Positions 47,368 through 56,220 of a stretch of DNA of 64,000 bases are shown here, in pieces (the stretch's first letter is position 1; the number at the start of each line of letters is the position of its first letter). This DNA comes from Fredinandcohnia humi (GTDB lineage Bacteria > Bacillota > Bacilli > Bacillales > Bacillaceae_L). Position numbers and translations under genes: made by a program. Under the pieces are notes generated by a model, which made no database searches, was not told the DNA's origin, and saw only the letters and a list, made by a program, of their open reading frames with translations. The stretch lies in contig NZ_LMBW01000012.1 of NCBI RefSeq assembly GCF_001439915.1, forward strand, positions 35,041 to 99,040, read 5' to 3'.

Positions 47368-47460
47368 TTAGTTCGCAGTAATAAAAACCATTCCCATACT
47401 TAATAAAACAAATAAAACATAATAAATAAATCCGCCTTGTAATTTTTTAAACATATTCAT
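47368..47460 (-). CDS. 30-aa single-helix membrane peptide, probably SOS-induced
   Basis: ATG 47460 follows GGGAGTG by three bases (a second ATG at 47454 has better spacing). The 30 residues are a basic start (MNMFKKLQGG) then one membrane helix (FIYYVLFVLLSMGMVFIT). It stands where yneA lies in Bacillus subtilis, divergent from lexA and behind LexA boxes. YneA is about 100 residues with a LysM domain, which is absent. It may be a reduced YneA-type division inhibitor or a TisB-like peptide. Confidence 0.55.
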   Translation of the reverse strand: MNMFKKLQGGFIYYVLFVLLSMGMVFITAN

Positions 47461-47472
47461 TTTCACTCCCAC

Positions 47473-47578
47473 AGAATGTTTGTTCGTATTTTATATTTTT
47501 ATTATATATCGAACGAATGTTTCGTGTCAACAAAAATTCGAACTTATGTTTGTATAATCTAGTAAAACATGCTATACT
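47473..47578. promoter_or_regulatory. lexA promoter with LexA (SOS) boxes for both directions
   Basis: CGAACGAATGTTTC (47510-47523) matches the Bacillus consensus CGAACRNRYGTTYC fully. CGAACTTATGTTTG (47539-47552) matches 12 of 14 positions and overlaps the lexA -35. A weaker site lies at 47473-47486. The lexA promoter is TTGTAT (47550-47555), 17 bases, TATACT (47573-47578) with an extended TG. Confidence 0.8.
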
Positions 47579-47691
47579 CTACTTAACAAACTCGGTATAT
47601 GTCGAACACACAAGACACCTACCGAGCATAATGAAGAATGTGAATTAGATACATATAAAAAGGAAAATAAATAGTAAGGGGATGAGAGTAG

Positions 47692-48318
47692 ATGACGACA
47701 AAGATTTCAAAAAGGCAGCAGGATATATTGAATTTTATTAAAAAGGAAGTAAAAGAAAAGGGCTATCCACCTTCCGTAAGAGAAATTGGTGAGGCAGTTG
47801 GATTAGCATCAAGCTCAACTGTTCATGGTCATTTGTCAAGACTTGAAGGAAAAGGCTTGATCAGAAGAGACCCAACAAAGCCTCGCGCAATTGAAATTTT
47901 ACAGGCAGATGCAAATGAAACAATTCCAACTGCAAATGTGGTGAATGTTCCTGTCATTGGTAAAGTTACTGCGGGTCAACCAATCACAGCAGTTGAAAAT
48001 ATTGAAGAGTACTTTCCACTACCTGATCGGTTTGCTGCCCATGATGATCAAATCTTTATGCTAGAAATTATGGGCGACAGTATGATTGAAGCGGGAATTC
48101 TTGATGGAGACTATGTAATCGTAAGACAACAGCATTCAGCAAACAATGGGGATATTGTTGTCGCAATGACAGAAGAAGATGAGGCGACTGTAAAACGTTT
48201 CTTCAAAGAAAAGGATCACATTCGCCTACAGCCGGAAAACTCAATGCTTGAACCAATCATCCTAAAGAACGTGACCATTTTAGGTAAAGTCATTGGTGTC
48301 TATAGAACAATTCACTAA
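47692..48318 (+). CDS. lexA: SOS repressor LexA
   Basis: 208 residues. The winged helix occupies 1-65 ([24 protein letters not shown] is the recognition region). Self-cleavage is between Ala94 and Gly95 (VTAGQP), with Ser130 (MGDSM) and Lys168 (ATVKRF) as the catalytic dyad. RecA filaments trigger this cleavage, freeing the divergent region. Length and motifs are normal. Confidence 0.97.
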   Translation: MTTKISKRQQDILNFIKKEVKEKGYPPSVREIGEAVGLASSSTVHGHLSRLEGKGLIRRDPTKPRAIEILQADANETIPTANVVNVPVIGKVTAGQPITAVENIEEYFPLPDRFAAHDDQIFMLEIMGDSMIEAGILDGDYVIVRQQHSANNGDIVVAMTEEDEATVKRFFKEKDHIRLQPENSMLEPIILKNVTILGKVIGVYRTIH

Positions 48319-48324
48319 TAGTCT

Positions 48325-48356
48325 AGGGAACATTCAATCAGAATGTTCCCTTTTTG
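48325..48356 (+). terminator. Terminator of lexA
   Basis: AGGGAACATT pairs with AATGTTCCCT around CAATCAG, followed by TTTTTG. Confidence 0.85.
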
Positions 48357-48373
48357 TTTGCATTTAATTAACT

Positions 48374-48410
48374 AAAAAACCCTCAACATCAAATAGTGTC
48401 GAGGGTTTAT
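48374..48410 (-). terminator. Terminator of glnA
   Basis: On the minus strand AACCCTCGACACT pairs imperfectly with TTGAGGGTT and is followed by TTTTAG. Confidence 0.75.
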
Positions 48411-48415
48411 CACTT

Positions 48416-49750
48416 TTAATACATTGTCATGTACTGTTCTCTCTCCCATGGGTGGACCTGGGTTCTAAACATATCCCATTCAATCTCTTTAGCTTCGATA
48501 AAGTGTTCGAACAGATGTTCACCTAAGGCCTTAACTAACACTTCATCCTGTTTTAATTTTTCTAAAGCAAGTGCTAAAGTAGGTGGTAAATCTACAATTC
48601 CCGCTTCATTACGTTCTTCTTTGTTCATGACATAAATATTTCTGTCAACTGGTGCTGGTGGTGTAAGTTTGTTCTTAATTCCATCTAAGCCTGCGGCCAG
48701 TAATACAGCCATTGCCATATAAGGGTTTGCTGATGGGTCGACCGAACGTACCTCAACACGTGTGCTTAAACCACGTGAAGCTGGGATACGAACCAACGGA
48801 CTTCTATTTTGAGCAGACCAAGCAACATAACAAGGTGCTTCATAACCGGGTACTAAACGCTTATATGAGTTAACAGTTGGATTTGTAACAGCTGTAAAGT
48901 TAGGCGCATGCTTTAAAATACCTGCAATAAAATGTCTTGCATTCTCACTTAATTGTAGGTCTCCATTTGGATCGAAAAATGCATTTTCTCCACTTTTAAA
49001 TAGTGAAAGGTTACAGTGCATTCCAGATCCAGCCACTCCAAACAATGGCTTCGGCATAAATGTTGCGTGTAAACCGTGTTTGCGGGCAATTGTTTTAACT
49101 ACAAGTTTAAAGGTTTGAATCTCATCACAAGCTGTAAGAGCATCTTCATATTTAAAATCAATTTCATGCTGACCAGGTGCTACCTCATGATGGGACGCTT
49201 CAATTTCAAATCCCATTTCCTCTAGCTCCAAAACGATATCTCGGCGACAGTTCTCCCCTAGGTCTGTTGGCGCTAAGTCAAAGTATCCGCCATTATCATT
49301 TAATTCAAGAGTGGGTTCACCATTTTGATCTAATTTAAACAAGAAAAATTCAGGTTCTGGCCCAAGATTGAAATTTGTAAATCCTAGCTCTTCCATCTCT
49401 CTTAAAACCCTCTTTAAATTATTTCGAGGGTCACCCTCAAATGGAGTACCATCAGCATTGTGGATGTCGCAAATTAAACGAGCAACCTTCCCTTTTTCGG
49501 CAGTCCACGGAAAGACTACCCATGTATTTAAGTCTGGGAAAAGGTACATATCTGATTCTTCGATACGTACAAAGCCCTCAATTGAAGATCCATCAAACAT
49601 CATTTTATTACTTAATGCTTTTTCTAATTGACTTACAGGAATTTCAACATTTTTAATCGTTCCAAGAATGTCTGTGAATTGTAAACGAATAAATTTCACA
49701 TTCTCTTCATTTGCTAAACGAAAAATATCATCTTTCGTAAATTTGGACAT
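48416..49750 (-). CDS. glnA: Glutamine synthetase type I
   Basis: 444 residues from ATG 49750, after GGGGAGG. It makes glutamine from glutamate, ammonia and ATP, and its feedback-inhibited form regulates GlnR and TnrA. Motifs: [18 protein letters not shown], the ATP-binding [27 protein letters not shown] and the C-terminal MTMY. It forms an operon with glnR upstream. Confidence 0.97.
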   Translation of the reverse strand: MSKFTKDDIFRLANEENVKFIRLQFTDILGTIKNVEIPVSQLEKALSNKMMFDGSSIEGFVRIEESDMYLFPDLNTWVVFPWTAEKGKVARLICDIHNADGTPFEGDPRNNLKRVLREMEELGFTNFNLGPEPEFFLFKLDQNGEPTLELNDNGGYFDLAPTDLGENCRRDIVLELEEMGFEIEASHHEVAPGQHEIDFKYEDALTACDEIQTFKLVVKTIARKHGLHATFMPKPLFGVAGSGMHCNLSLFKSGENAFFDPNGDLQLSENARHFIAGILKHAPNFTAVTNPTVNSYKRLVPGYEAPCYVAWSAQNRSPLVRIPASRGLSTRVEVRSVDPSANPYMAMAVLLAAGLDGIKNKLTPPAPVDRNIYVMNKEERNEAGIVDLPPTLALALEKLKQDEVLVKALGEHLFEHFIEAKEIEWDMFRTQVHPWEREQYMTMY

Positions 49751-49797
49751 TAAGTCTTCCTCCCCAACCTTTGTTGTAAGTAAAGTTATGTTCAATA

Positions 49798-50199
49798 TTA
49801 ATGAAAAAATCTCGACATATCACTATGATGAGGACCCGATTGCTTTTTAAATCTTCCCGCTTGCAGCAATTCATTCCTCAATAATTTTCTCAGCTCTGAA
49901 TTTGTTATTTCCTGTTTCGTAGTTTCGACCGGTTTTTCTTCGACTAATTGTTGTAGTTTTTGGACTGCGAAAATTTGTTTAATTCCTGCTAGGTTGACTT
50001 TTTGTTCGATCAGGCTTTTGATTTCAAGTAAACAATCAACGTCATTAAATGAATATAGTCTTCGATTTGTTTCACTTCTTGCAGGAGAAATCAAACCATT
50101 TTCCTCATAATACCGGATTTGCCGAGCGGATAATTCAGTTAACTGCATGACAATACCAATCGGAAAGAGTGGCATGGAACGTCGAATTTCGTCACTCAT
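49798..50199 (-). CDS. glnR: MerR-family nitrogen repressor GlnR
   Basis: 133 residues. The winged-helix MerR domain includes [21 protein letters not shown] and [19 protein letters not shown]; the flexible C-terminal tail ([23 protein letters not shown]) is the part that senses feedback-inhibited glutamine synthetase. It starts at ATG 50199, preceded by GGAGG. It represses its own operon through boxes at 50240-50279. Confidence 0.95.
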   Translation of the reverse strand: MSDEIRRSMPLFPIGIVMQLTELSARQIRYYEENGLISPARSETNRRLYSFNDVDCLLEIKSLIEQKVNLAGIKQIFAVQKLQQLVEEKPVETTKQEITNSELRKLLRNELLQAGRFKKQSGPHHSDMSRFFH

Positions 50200-50228
50200 A
50201 TGGGATCCTCCTTTGCAATGATAAGTTG

Positions 50229-50279
50229 ATTTTAAATGATGTTAGAATATCTGTCAAGTTGATGTCAGAAAACCTCACA
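50229..50279 (-). promoter_or_regulatory. glnRA promoter and two GlnR boxes
   Basis: Minus strand: TTGACA (50252-50257), 17-base spacer, TAAAAT (50229-50234). A perfect GlnR/TnrA site TGTGAGGTTTTCTGACA fills 50263-50279 just upstream of the -35. A partial site with the same spacing covers 50240-50256, overlapping the -35 and spacer. This is the O1/O2 arrangement of Bacillus subtilis. Confidence 0.85.
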
Positions 50280-50290
50280 TGATAAAAGTT

Positions 50291-50323
50291 AAAAAAACAG
50301 AGGTATTTATTCCTCTGTTTTAA
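50291..50323 (-). terminator. Terminator after ynbB
   Basis: AAAACAGAGG pairs with CCTCTGTTTT, with a T-run in the minus direction. It overlaps the ynbB stop. Confidence 0.8.
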
Positions 50324-51587
50324 TGGATATAAGTTGTTTTGAAAGCAATTGATTTAAGGCTAGACAAATGGCAATTTTCACATGTGAATAAGTAAGACCA
50401 CCTTGTATATATGCAACAAATGGCGGACGCGTAGGACCGTCAGCTGTTAGTTCAATGCTTGCCCCTTGAATAAATGTACCAGCTGCCATGATCACATCGT
50501 CCTCATACCCTGGCATGTAGCTTGGATATGGAGTTACATGTGAGTTAATGGGTGAAGCGAATTGTATCGCCTGACAAAAGGCAACCATCATATCCTTGTT
50601 ATCAAATTGAACCGATTGAATTAAATCTGTACGCTCACTGTCCCAGCTCGGCTCTGTCTTAAGTCCCATTTTTTCTAAAATCGCTGATGTAAATACAGCT
50701 CCTTTTAAAGCTTGTCCTACAATATGTGGGGCAAGGAAAAAGCCTTGATACATTTCCTGAAGAGTATAGAGTGATGCTCCTGCTTCCGCTCCAATTCCAG
50801 GTGATGTCATACGGTATGAGCAAGCTTCAACAAGTTCTTTTTTGCCAACTAAATAACCACCTGTTTTTGCAAGTCCGCCACCCGGGTTTTTAATGAGTGA
50901 GCCCGCAATTAAATCGGCTCCAACATGACAAGGCTCTTCATGCTCGACAAATTCCCCATAGCAATTATCAACAAACACGACCACATCTGGCTTGATTTCC
51001 TTCACAAATTCAACCATTTCTTTAATTTCTGAGATCGTGAAGGATGGTCTTGTTGCATATCCTTTCGAACGTTGGATCCCTATCATTTTTGTATTTTCAC
51101 GAATGGCGTTTTTAATCGCAGTAAAATCGGGTCTTCCTTCTGCTGTTAAATCGACAGTATTATAGCCGATATGAAATTCCTTTAATGAGCCATTTCCTGA
51201 GCCGCGGATACCAACAATTTCCTCTAACGTATCATATGGATTCCCCGTAATATAAAGCAATTCATCATTTGGACGTAATACCCCAAAAAGTGCTATAGAT
51301 ATTGCATGTGTACCTGAAATTATTTGTGGGCGGACAAGTGCCGCCTCACCCCCGAATATATCCGCATACACGGCTTCTAGTGTGTCTCGTCCAATGTCGT
51401 CATAGCCATAGCCAGTTGATGGCATAAAATGAGAGTCACTCACTCGATTGTCTTGAAAGCTTTTAAGCACTCGATACTGATTGTAATCGATATTTTTTTC
51501 AATTTTTGTATGTACTTCTTTTATTTGTTGCTCTGTTACATCAACTAATTCTGAAATTAGTTTACCGTAATCTAATTCTGTAAACAT
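50307..51587 (-). CDS. ynbB: PLP-dependent methionine gamma-lyase-family protein YnbB
   Basis: 426 residues, a fold-type I PLP enzyme (aluminium-resistance/methionine gamma-lyase-like family). Substrate-binding and cofactor motifs: PQIISGTHAISIALFGVL, VVVFVDNCYGEFVE and SLIKNPGGGLAKTGGYLVGK (PLP Lys near the GG). Starts at ATG 51587 behind AAAGGAG. It follows hflX by 13 bases, so they form an operon. The real substrate is unknown. Confidence 0.88.
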   Translation of the reverse strand: MFTELDYGKLISELVDVTEQQIKEVHTKIEKNIDYNQYRVLKSFQDNRVSDSHFMPSTGYGYDDIGRDTLEAVYADIFGGEAALVRPQIISGTHAISIALFGVLRPNDELLYITGNPYDTLEEIVGIRGSGNGSLKEFHIGYNTVDLTAEGRPDFTAIKNAIRENTKMIGIQRSKGYATRPSFTISEIKEMVEFVKEIKPDVVVFVDNCYGEFVEHEEPCHVGADLIAGSLIKNPGGGLAKTGGYLVGKKELVEACSYRMTSPGIGAEAGASLYTLQEMYQGFFLAPHIVGQALKGAVFTSAILEKMGLKTEPSWDSERTDLIQSVQFDNKDMMVAFCQAIQFASPINSHVTPYPSYMPGYEDDVIMAAGTFIQGASIELTADGPTRPPFVAYIQGGLTYSHVKIAICLALNQLLSKQLISIKTEE

Positions 51588-51600
51588 GATATTTTCTCCT

Positions 51601-52866
51601 TTATGAATAAAACTCCCTAAGTTGTCCTTTTAAAGAATGGTTTGTAAAAATAAAACCTGTGCAATCATATTTTTCCGTATCTTCATTATAATGCAGTCCT
51701 TTTAAAATCGTATCTTGTTTTAAATGTGCTAATATCCTACCTTCCGAGCTAGGTAGTGACACCTTGTATTCTTCCATCTCCTGGGTCATGGAATCCTCCA
51801 CCTTTGTCTTGATCACGACTAAATCATTTTCATCATATGCACTGACTGAAACGGATTTGGATGTCGATGATGGAACAAAATCCGGGTGAACTTTATCTTT
51901 TTTATTATAAAGCGTTAAAATCGGAATGGATTCTACTCCTAATTCATCCAAAAGCTTCAATACCGTTTTTTCATGATTAAAATAATCTGGATTTGAGGAA
52001 TCGACTACATGGATAATTAAATCTGCTTCCTTCACTTCCTCTAAAGTGGAACGAAATGCCGCGATCAGTGAAGTCGGCAAATCCTGAATAAACCCAACGG
52101 TATCCGTTAAAAGGGTTGTTAATCCACATGGAAGAATCATTTTACGAGTCATCGGATCCAGTGTTGCAAACAATAAATTTTCTTCAAATGAATCCGCCTC
52201 GGTTAATCGATTAAATAATGTTGATTTCCCCGCATTTGTATATCCTACCAATGCGATTTGATATGTATTGTTTTTCTTTCTTCGTTCACGATAACGCTCA
52301 CGGTGCTGCACAATGACTGATAATTGATTTTTAATATCATCGATCCGTTTATGAATGTGGCGTCTGTCTGTCTCAAGTTTCGTTTCACCGGGTCCCCTTG
52401 TCCCAATTCCTCCACCAAGTCTAGATAATTCAATGCCTTTACCCGTTAGTCGAGGAAGTATATATTGAAGCTGTGCTAATTCTACTTGCAATTTACCCTC
52501 TTTGGAATTTGCTCTTGAAGCAAAAATATCAAGAATTAATTGGGTTCGATCAATAACCCTGGCTTCGAGCTTGGAAGATAAGTTCCTTACCTGACTCGGT
52601 GATAATTCATCATTAAAAATAATCAAGTCTGGTTCTAGCTCTGCTTCAAGAGTAATTAGTTCCTCCACCTTACCTTTTCCAATATAGGTTGCTGAATGGA
52701 CACGTTCACGTTTCTGAGTCACAGTCATTATAGCCTGGCCCTTTGCAGTTTTCGTTAATGATTGTAATTCTTCAAGTGAATATTGAAATCTATTTTCGTC
52801 TTCGGTTTGAATCTGACATCCTACAAGTATGGCTTTTTCTAATTCTTTCTTTTGTTCGTTTGCCAA
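51601..52866 (-). CDS. hflX: Ribosome-associated GTPase HflX
   Basis: 421 residues from TTG 52866 after GAGGG. The N-terminal HflX domain and the Gly-rich linker ([20 protein letters not shown]) precede the G domain: G1 [19 protein letters not shown] (G3) and NKKD (G4). HflX splits stalled ribosomes under stress. It is followed closely by ynbB. Confidence 0.93.
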   Translation of the reverse strand: MANEQKKELEKAILVGCQIQTEDENRFQYSLEELQSLTKTAKGQAIMTVTQKRERVHSATYIGKGKVEELITLEAELEPDLIIFNDELSPSQVRNLSSKLEARVIDRTQLILDIFASRANSKEGKLQVELAQLQYILPRLTGKGIELSRLGGGIGTRGPGETKLETDRRHIHKRIDDIKNQLSVIVQHRERYRERRKKNNTYQIALVGYTNAGKSTLFNRLTEADSFEENLLFATLDPMTRKMILPCGLTTLLTDTVGFIQDLPTSLIAAFRSTLEEVKEADLIIHVVDSSNPDYFNHEKTVLKLLDELGVESIPILTLYNKKDKVHPDFVPSSTSKSVSVSAYDENDLVVIKTKVEDSMTQEMEEYKVSLPSSEGRILAHLKQDTILKGLHYNEDTEKYDCTGFIFTNHSLKGQLREFYS

Positions 52867-52888
52867 TCAATTTACCCTCTTTCTTGAA

Positions 52889-53084
52889 TCAAATGCGCCT
52901 TGGCGTATTTGCGCCCGATTTTTAGGCCCACAGGAAGTGGGTCATAAAGACGTTGCCAAAGGATGTGGCGTTTTTAGTCTTTGATCTTACTGATCGAAAA
53001 ACTACCTTTGAAAAATCGTGGCATCCACCGGAGGTCTTAACTTTATTCAGCAGAAGTTGGGACGTCTGCTGAATAAAGTTAAAA
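52889..53084. repeat. Dispersed repeat R2, copy 2 (long form)
   Basis: Same ends as copy 1, plus three extra hairpins: GGCCCACAGGAAGTGGGTC, a GTTGCCAAAGGATGTGGC-type stem, and GATCTTACTGATC. It closes with an arm pairing CTTTATTCAGCAG with CTGCTGAATAAAG. It lies between spoVK and hflX. Confidence 0.8.
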
Positions 53085-53142
53085 GTCATTTTCCTTAAGT
53101 TATCATATCAAATTTATTGTAACTACACCAATTCGAAATGAA

Positions 53143-53171
53143 AAAAACCGCCTAGTTGGGTAGACGGCGTG
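53143..53171 (-). terminator. Terminator of spoVK
   Basis: On the minus strand GCCGTCTA pairs with TAGGCGGT (one G-U pair) and is followed by TTTTTTT. Confidence 0.75.
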
Positions 53172-53172
53172 C

Positions 53173-54117
53173 TTATTCCTTAAATATTAAATCTTGAGTT
53201 CTTATTGTTTGAAGCTCCTGTTTACTATAAGTATCATCGATCAATAATCTCATAGCTTGTGTGCGTATCGATTTTTCAATGACATTACGTACATAGCGAC
53301 CATTGCTAAATTTACCTGGGTAAGAATCTATTTTGACAGCAAGTAAATGCTCACGTAATTTTCGCTCTGCTTCAGGACTGAAAATATATTCACGCTCCAG
53401 CATCATTCTCGCTGAGATTTCCATTAATTGATCCACAGAATAATCCGGAAAATCGATAACTAGCGGAAAACGTGAGTATAATCCTGGATTTAAAGAAAGG
53501 AAGTGTTCCATTTCTTTTGAATATCCAGCTAAAATTAAGACGAATTCGTGTTGTTTATCTTCCATATGCTTAACTAATGTATCAATTGCTTCCTTTCCAA
53601 AATCCTTTTCACCACCCCTAGCTAGCGAATAGGCCTCATCAATAAATAATATGCCGCCAATTGCTTTTTTAATTAAATCCCTCGTTTTTTGTGCAGTATG
53701 ACCAATGTATTCTCCGACTAAGTCGGCCCTTTCTGCTTCGATTAGGTGTCCCTTTGAAAGAACATTCATTTGCAGAAATAATTTTCCCAGTAAACGAGCG
53801 ACCGTGGTTTTACCCGTTCCTGGATTTCCTTTAAACATCATGTGCAATGCTTGCTTTCCTACCTTTAATCCTTGTTCTTCACGTTTTTTATTAATGAAAA
53901 TCCACGCATATATTTCTTTTATCATTTTCTTCATTTCATCCATACCCACAAGGGCACTCATTTCTTCCTCAATATCCTTAAGAGCTGCATGTTTCGTTTG
54001 TATTTTCGTTAAAATCTCTTCTTTTGAAGTTGAATGCAGTACCTTTAATTTCTTTTTTTCACCATTTAAAATGACATTTATTTGTCCATTGTTTTTCATT
54101 GTAATTGGTTGATCCAA
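53173..54117 (-). CDS. spoVK: Stage V sporulation AAA ATPase SpoVK
   Basis: 314 residues, CbbX-like AAA+ ATPase: Walker A GNPGTGKTT, Walker B GILFIDEAYSL, ALVGMDEMKKMIKEIYAW at the start, sensor RFPLVIDFPDYS. Mother-cell gene required for spore maturation (formerly spoVJ). In Bacillus subtilis it lies near ynbA (hflX), as here. Confidence 0.93.
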   Translation of the reverse strand: MDQPITMKNNGQINVILNGEKKKLKVLHSTSKEEILTKIQTKHAALKDIEEEMSALVGMDEMKKMIKEIYAWIFINKKREEQGLKVGKQALHMMFKGNPGTGKTTVARLLGKLFLQMNVLSKGHLIEAERADLVGEYIGHTAQKTRDLIKKAIGGILFIDEAYSLARGGEKDFGKEAIDTLVKHMEDKQHEFVLILAGYSKEMEHFLSLNPGLYSRFPLVIDFPDYSVDQLMEISARMMLEREYIFSPEAERKLREHLLAVKIDSYPGKFSNGRYVRNVIEKSIRTQAMRLLIDDTYSKQELQTIRTQDLIFKE

Positions 54118-54191
54118 GAGCTCTCACCTCTCCTATATGTGTACATTATACGTTGTTGGGTTCATTTCGTGACAAAAGCCCAAGGGTAAAA

Positions 54192-54377
54192 CAAAAGTGC
54201 AAGCGCCTTTAATAGCGGAACATCGACTAACTACCGCCACGTCCTGTGGCGAACATCGATGTCAGCACATCCTGTGCAAGTCCGACCAGCATAAGACGGT
54301 TTAGAATAGAAGGCGCTCTTTGCCTTCAATTCTAAAGTGGCTTATGACCTGGAGGGGCTAGGCGCTGGAACTAGACG
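54192..54377. repeat. Dispersed hairpin repeat R1, copy F (expanded)
   Basis: This 186-bp variant keeps the outer stem and CATAAG/CTTATG but replaces the inner arm by TTTAGAAT/ATTCTAAA, still paired. It has a roughly 50-bp insert holding CCACGTCCTGTGG and GCACATCCTGTGC hairpins. It lies between hfq and spoVK. Confidence 0.75.
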
Positions 54378-54529
54378 TAGAACGCATGCCTTTTTCCTTT
54401 TTATTTCTACATTTTTTTACAAATAACTTTTTTTTGTCCAAGCGTGCGCTTTCCCAGAAAATATTTCATAACACTATATGTATATGAGACAATTTGAAAA
54501 TCTTGAAGAAAAAATAGACAAGATAAAAA

Positions 54530-54563
54530 AACAACCCTACTTTAAAAAGTAAGGTTGTTTTTC
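54530..54563 (-). terminator. Terminator of hfq
   Basis: AACAACCCTACTT pairs with AAGTAAGGTTGTT, with one mismatch, around TAAA. On the minus strand it is followed by a T-run. Confidence 0.8.
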
Positions 54564-54568
54564 ATTAG

Positions 54569-54793
54569 CTATTCAAGCTCAAGCTTAATATTTTTTTGTG
54601 GGGCAAAAGTAGAGATTGCATGCTTATAGATAAGCTGTTGCTTCCCTTCTGTTTCCAATAAAACTGTAAAATTATCAAACCCTTTTACTAACCCTCGTAA
54701 TTGGTATCCATTTAATAAGAATACAGTTACAAATGTCCCATCCTTACGCAGTGTGTTTAAAATTTGGTCTTGAATATTAATAGCTTGTTTCAT
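54569..54793 (-). CDS. hfq: RNA chaperone Hfq
   Basis: 74 residues. The Sm1 motif [22 protein letters not shown] and Sm2 YKHAISTF (YKHAIST) are intact. It forms hexamers that bind sRNAs and mRNAs. It lies 95 bases downstream of miaA, the usual order. ATG 54793 follows GGAGGA. Confidence 0.95.
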   Translation of the reverse strand: MKQAINIQDQILNTLRKDGTFVTVFLLNGYQLRGLVKGFDNFTVLLETEGKQQLIYKHAISTFAPQKNIKLELE

Positions 54794-54887
54794 GAACTGT
54801 CCTCCTCCATACTTCGGTGCAAAATGCTCAAAACTTCATTGCCCTATTTATTGGACAAAACGAATAATCCTATTATTATCTATTCTC

Positions 54888-55835
54888 TTAAATTCCCAGC
54901 TTTCCTGCTATATATTTATAAATTTCATTAAATTTTTCTTCAAACTGATTTTTCGCTGTCATTTCAAACCATTTTACATCCATTTTATTTCGAAACCAAG
55001 TTAATTGACGCTTCGCATATCTCCGGGTATTTTGCTTCAATTGAGCGATTGCTTCGTCTAGTGACAGTGCTCCATCCAAATAACGATAAAGTTCTTTATA
55101 GCCAATTGCCTGGATGGATTGGCAATCACGTAAACCTTGAGTATGGAACGTATTGACTTCATCAAGCAATCCTGATTCAATCATCAAGTCAACCCTCTTG
55201 TTAATTCGATCATACAACATCTCTCGTTCCATTGTTAATCCAACAAGAGCAACATCATAAATAAGCTCTTGCTTCTGTTCTTCCGTATATTCGGTCATCG
55301 TTTTCCTAGTTGATTTAAAAATTTCAAGTGCTCGTATGACTCTTCTTACATTATTAGGGTGAATTCGTTCCGCACTTTCCGGATCAATTTCTTTAAGTTC
55401 CTGGTATAGTGATTCTACTCCGTTTTCGATAACTTGTTGTTCGAGTGTTCTTCTATACTCGGGATTTGAGGCATCATCTGTAAACTGATAATCATAAATG
55501 ACAGATTGAATATAAAGCCCTGTCCCTCCAACAATCATCGGTAATTTACCACGACTATGTATATCCGAAATTAATTTTCTTACAACTGTTTGGAATTCTG
55601 CAACCGAAAAACTTTCTTGGGGTTCCTTTATATCAATGAGATGATGTGGAATCCCTTCCATTTCATCGTTTAATATTTTGGCTGTTCCAATATCCATCCC
55701 TTTATAGATTTGCATGGAATCGCCACTAATGATTTCGGCATTTATCTTCTTCGCAAGCTCTATACTTAATTTCGTCTTTCCAACAGCGGTTGGACCAATT
55801 AGAACGACTAGTTTCTCATTTTTCGATTCTTTCAA
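54888..55835 (-). CDS. miaA: tRNA dimethylallyltransferase MiaA
   Basis: 315 residues. It adds dimethylallyl to A37 of UNN-reading tRNAs, the substrate of MiaB. P-loop GPTAVGKTKLS, then ISGDSMQIYKGMDIGTAK, GGTGLYIQSV, HPNNVRRVIRALE and TRRYAKRQLTWFRN. A standard length with no lesion. Both steps of the ms2i6A pathway, miaA and miaB, are in this window. Confidence 0.95.
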   Translation of the reverse strand: MKESKNEKLVVLIGPTAVGKTKLSIELAKKINAEIISGDSMQIYKGMDIGTAKILNDEMEGIPHHLIDIKEPQESFSVAEFQTVVRKLISDIHSRGKLPMIVGGTGLYIQSVIYDYQFTDDASNPEYRRTLEQQVIENGVESLYQELKEIDPESAERIHPNNVRRVIRALEIFKSTRKTMTEYTEEQKQELIYDVALVGLTMEREMLYDRINKRVDLMIESGLLDEVNTFHTQGLRDCQSIQAIGYKELYRYLDGALSLDEAIAQLKQNTRRYAKRQLTWFRNKMDVKWFEMTAKNQFEEKFNEIYKYIAGKLGI

Positions 55836-56012
55836 TCAATCACTACCTTTACTTCAATTCATACTATTATCGTACCATAGATAATAAGACGAATACTAAA
55901 TTATTATAACCAAATCGACTTAAAAAATAACATTTTTTTCTAACCTTGTCCAAACTTCTATACAACCTTCGACTTATATGGCAAAAACTCGCCAGTTTAG
56001 CGAGTTTTCAAC

Positions 56013-56211
56013 CATTTTAACTATATTCAGCCGGGGTTTCAAACCCCGGCTAAATATACTTAAAGCCTCCGGCGGATGCCACGATTTTTCAATGGAAACT
56101 TTTCGATCAGTAAGATCAAAGACTAAAAACGCCACTTCCTGTGGCAACGTCTTTATGACCCACTTCCTGTGGGCCTAAAAATCGGGCACAAATACGCCAA
56201 GGCGCATTTGA
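56013..56211. repeat. Dispersed repeat R2, copy 3 (inverted)
   Basis: The same modules as copy 2 in reverse orientation: CAGCCGGGGTTTCAAACCCCGGCT-type end hairpin, CCTCCGGCGGATGCCACG, GATCAGTAAGATC, two GCCAC/GTGGC-type stems containing TTCCTGTGG, and the CAAATACGCCAAGGCGCATTTG end. It lies between mutL and miaA. Confidence 0.8.
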
Positions 56212-56220
56212 TTTAAATCC

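Noticed and set aside
54480-54554. 24-codon ORF MYMRQFENLEEK between hfq and spoVK
   Set aside because: No ribosome binding site, and it runs into the hfq terminator.
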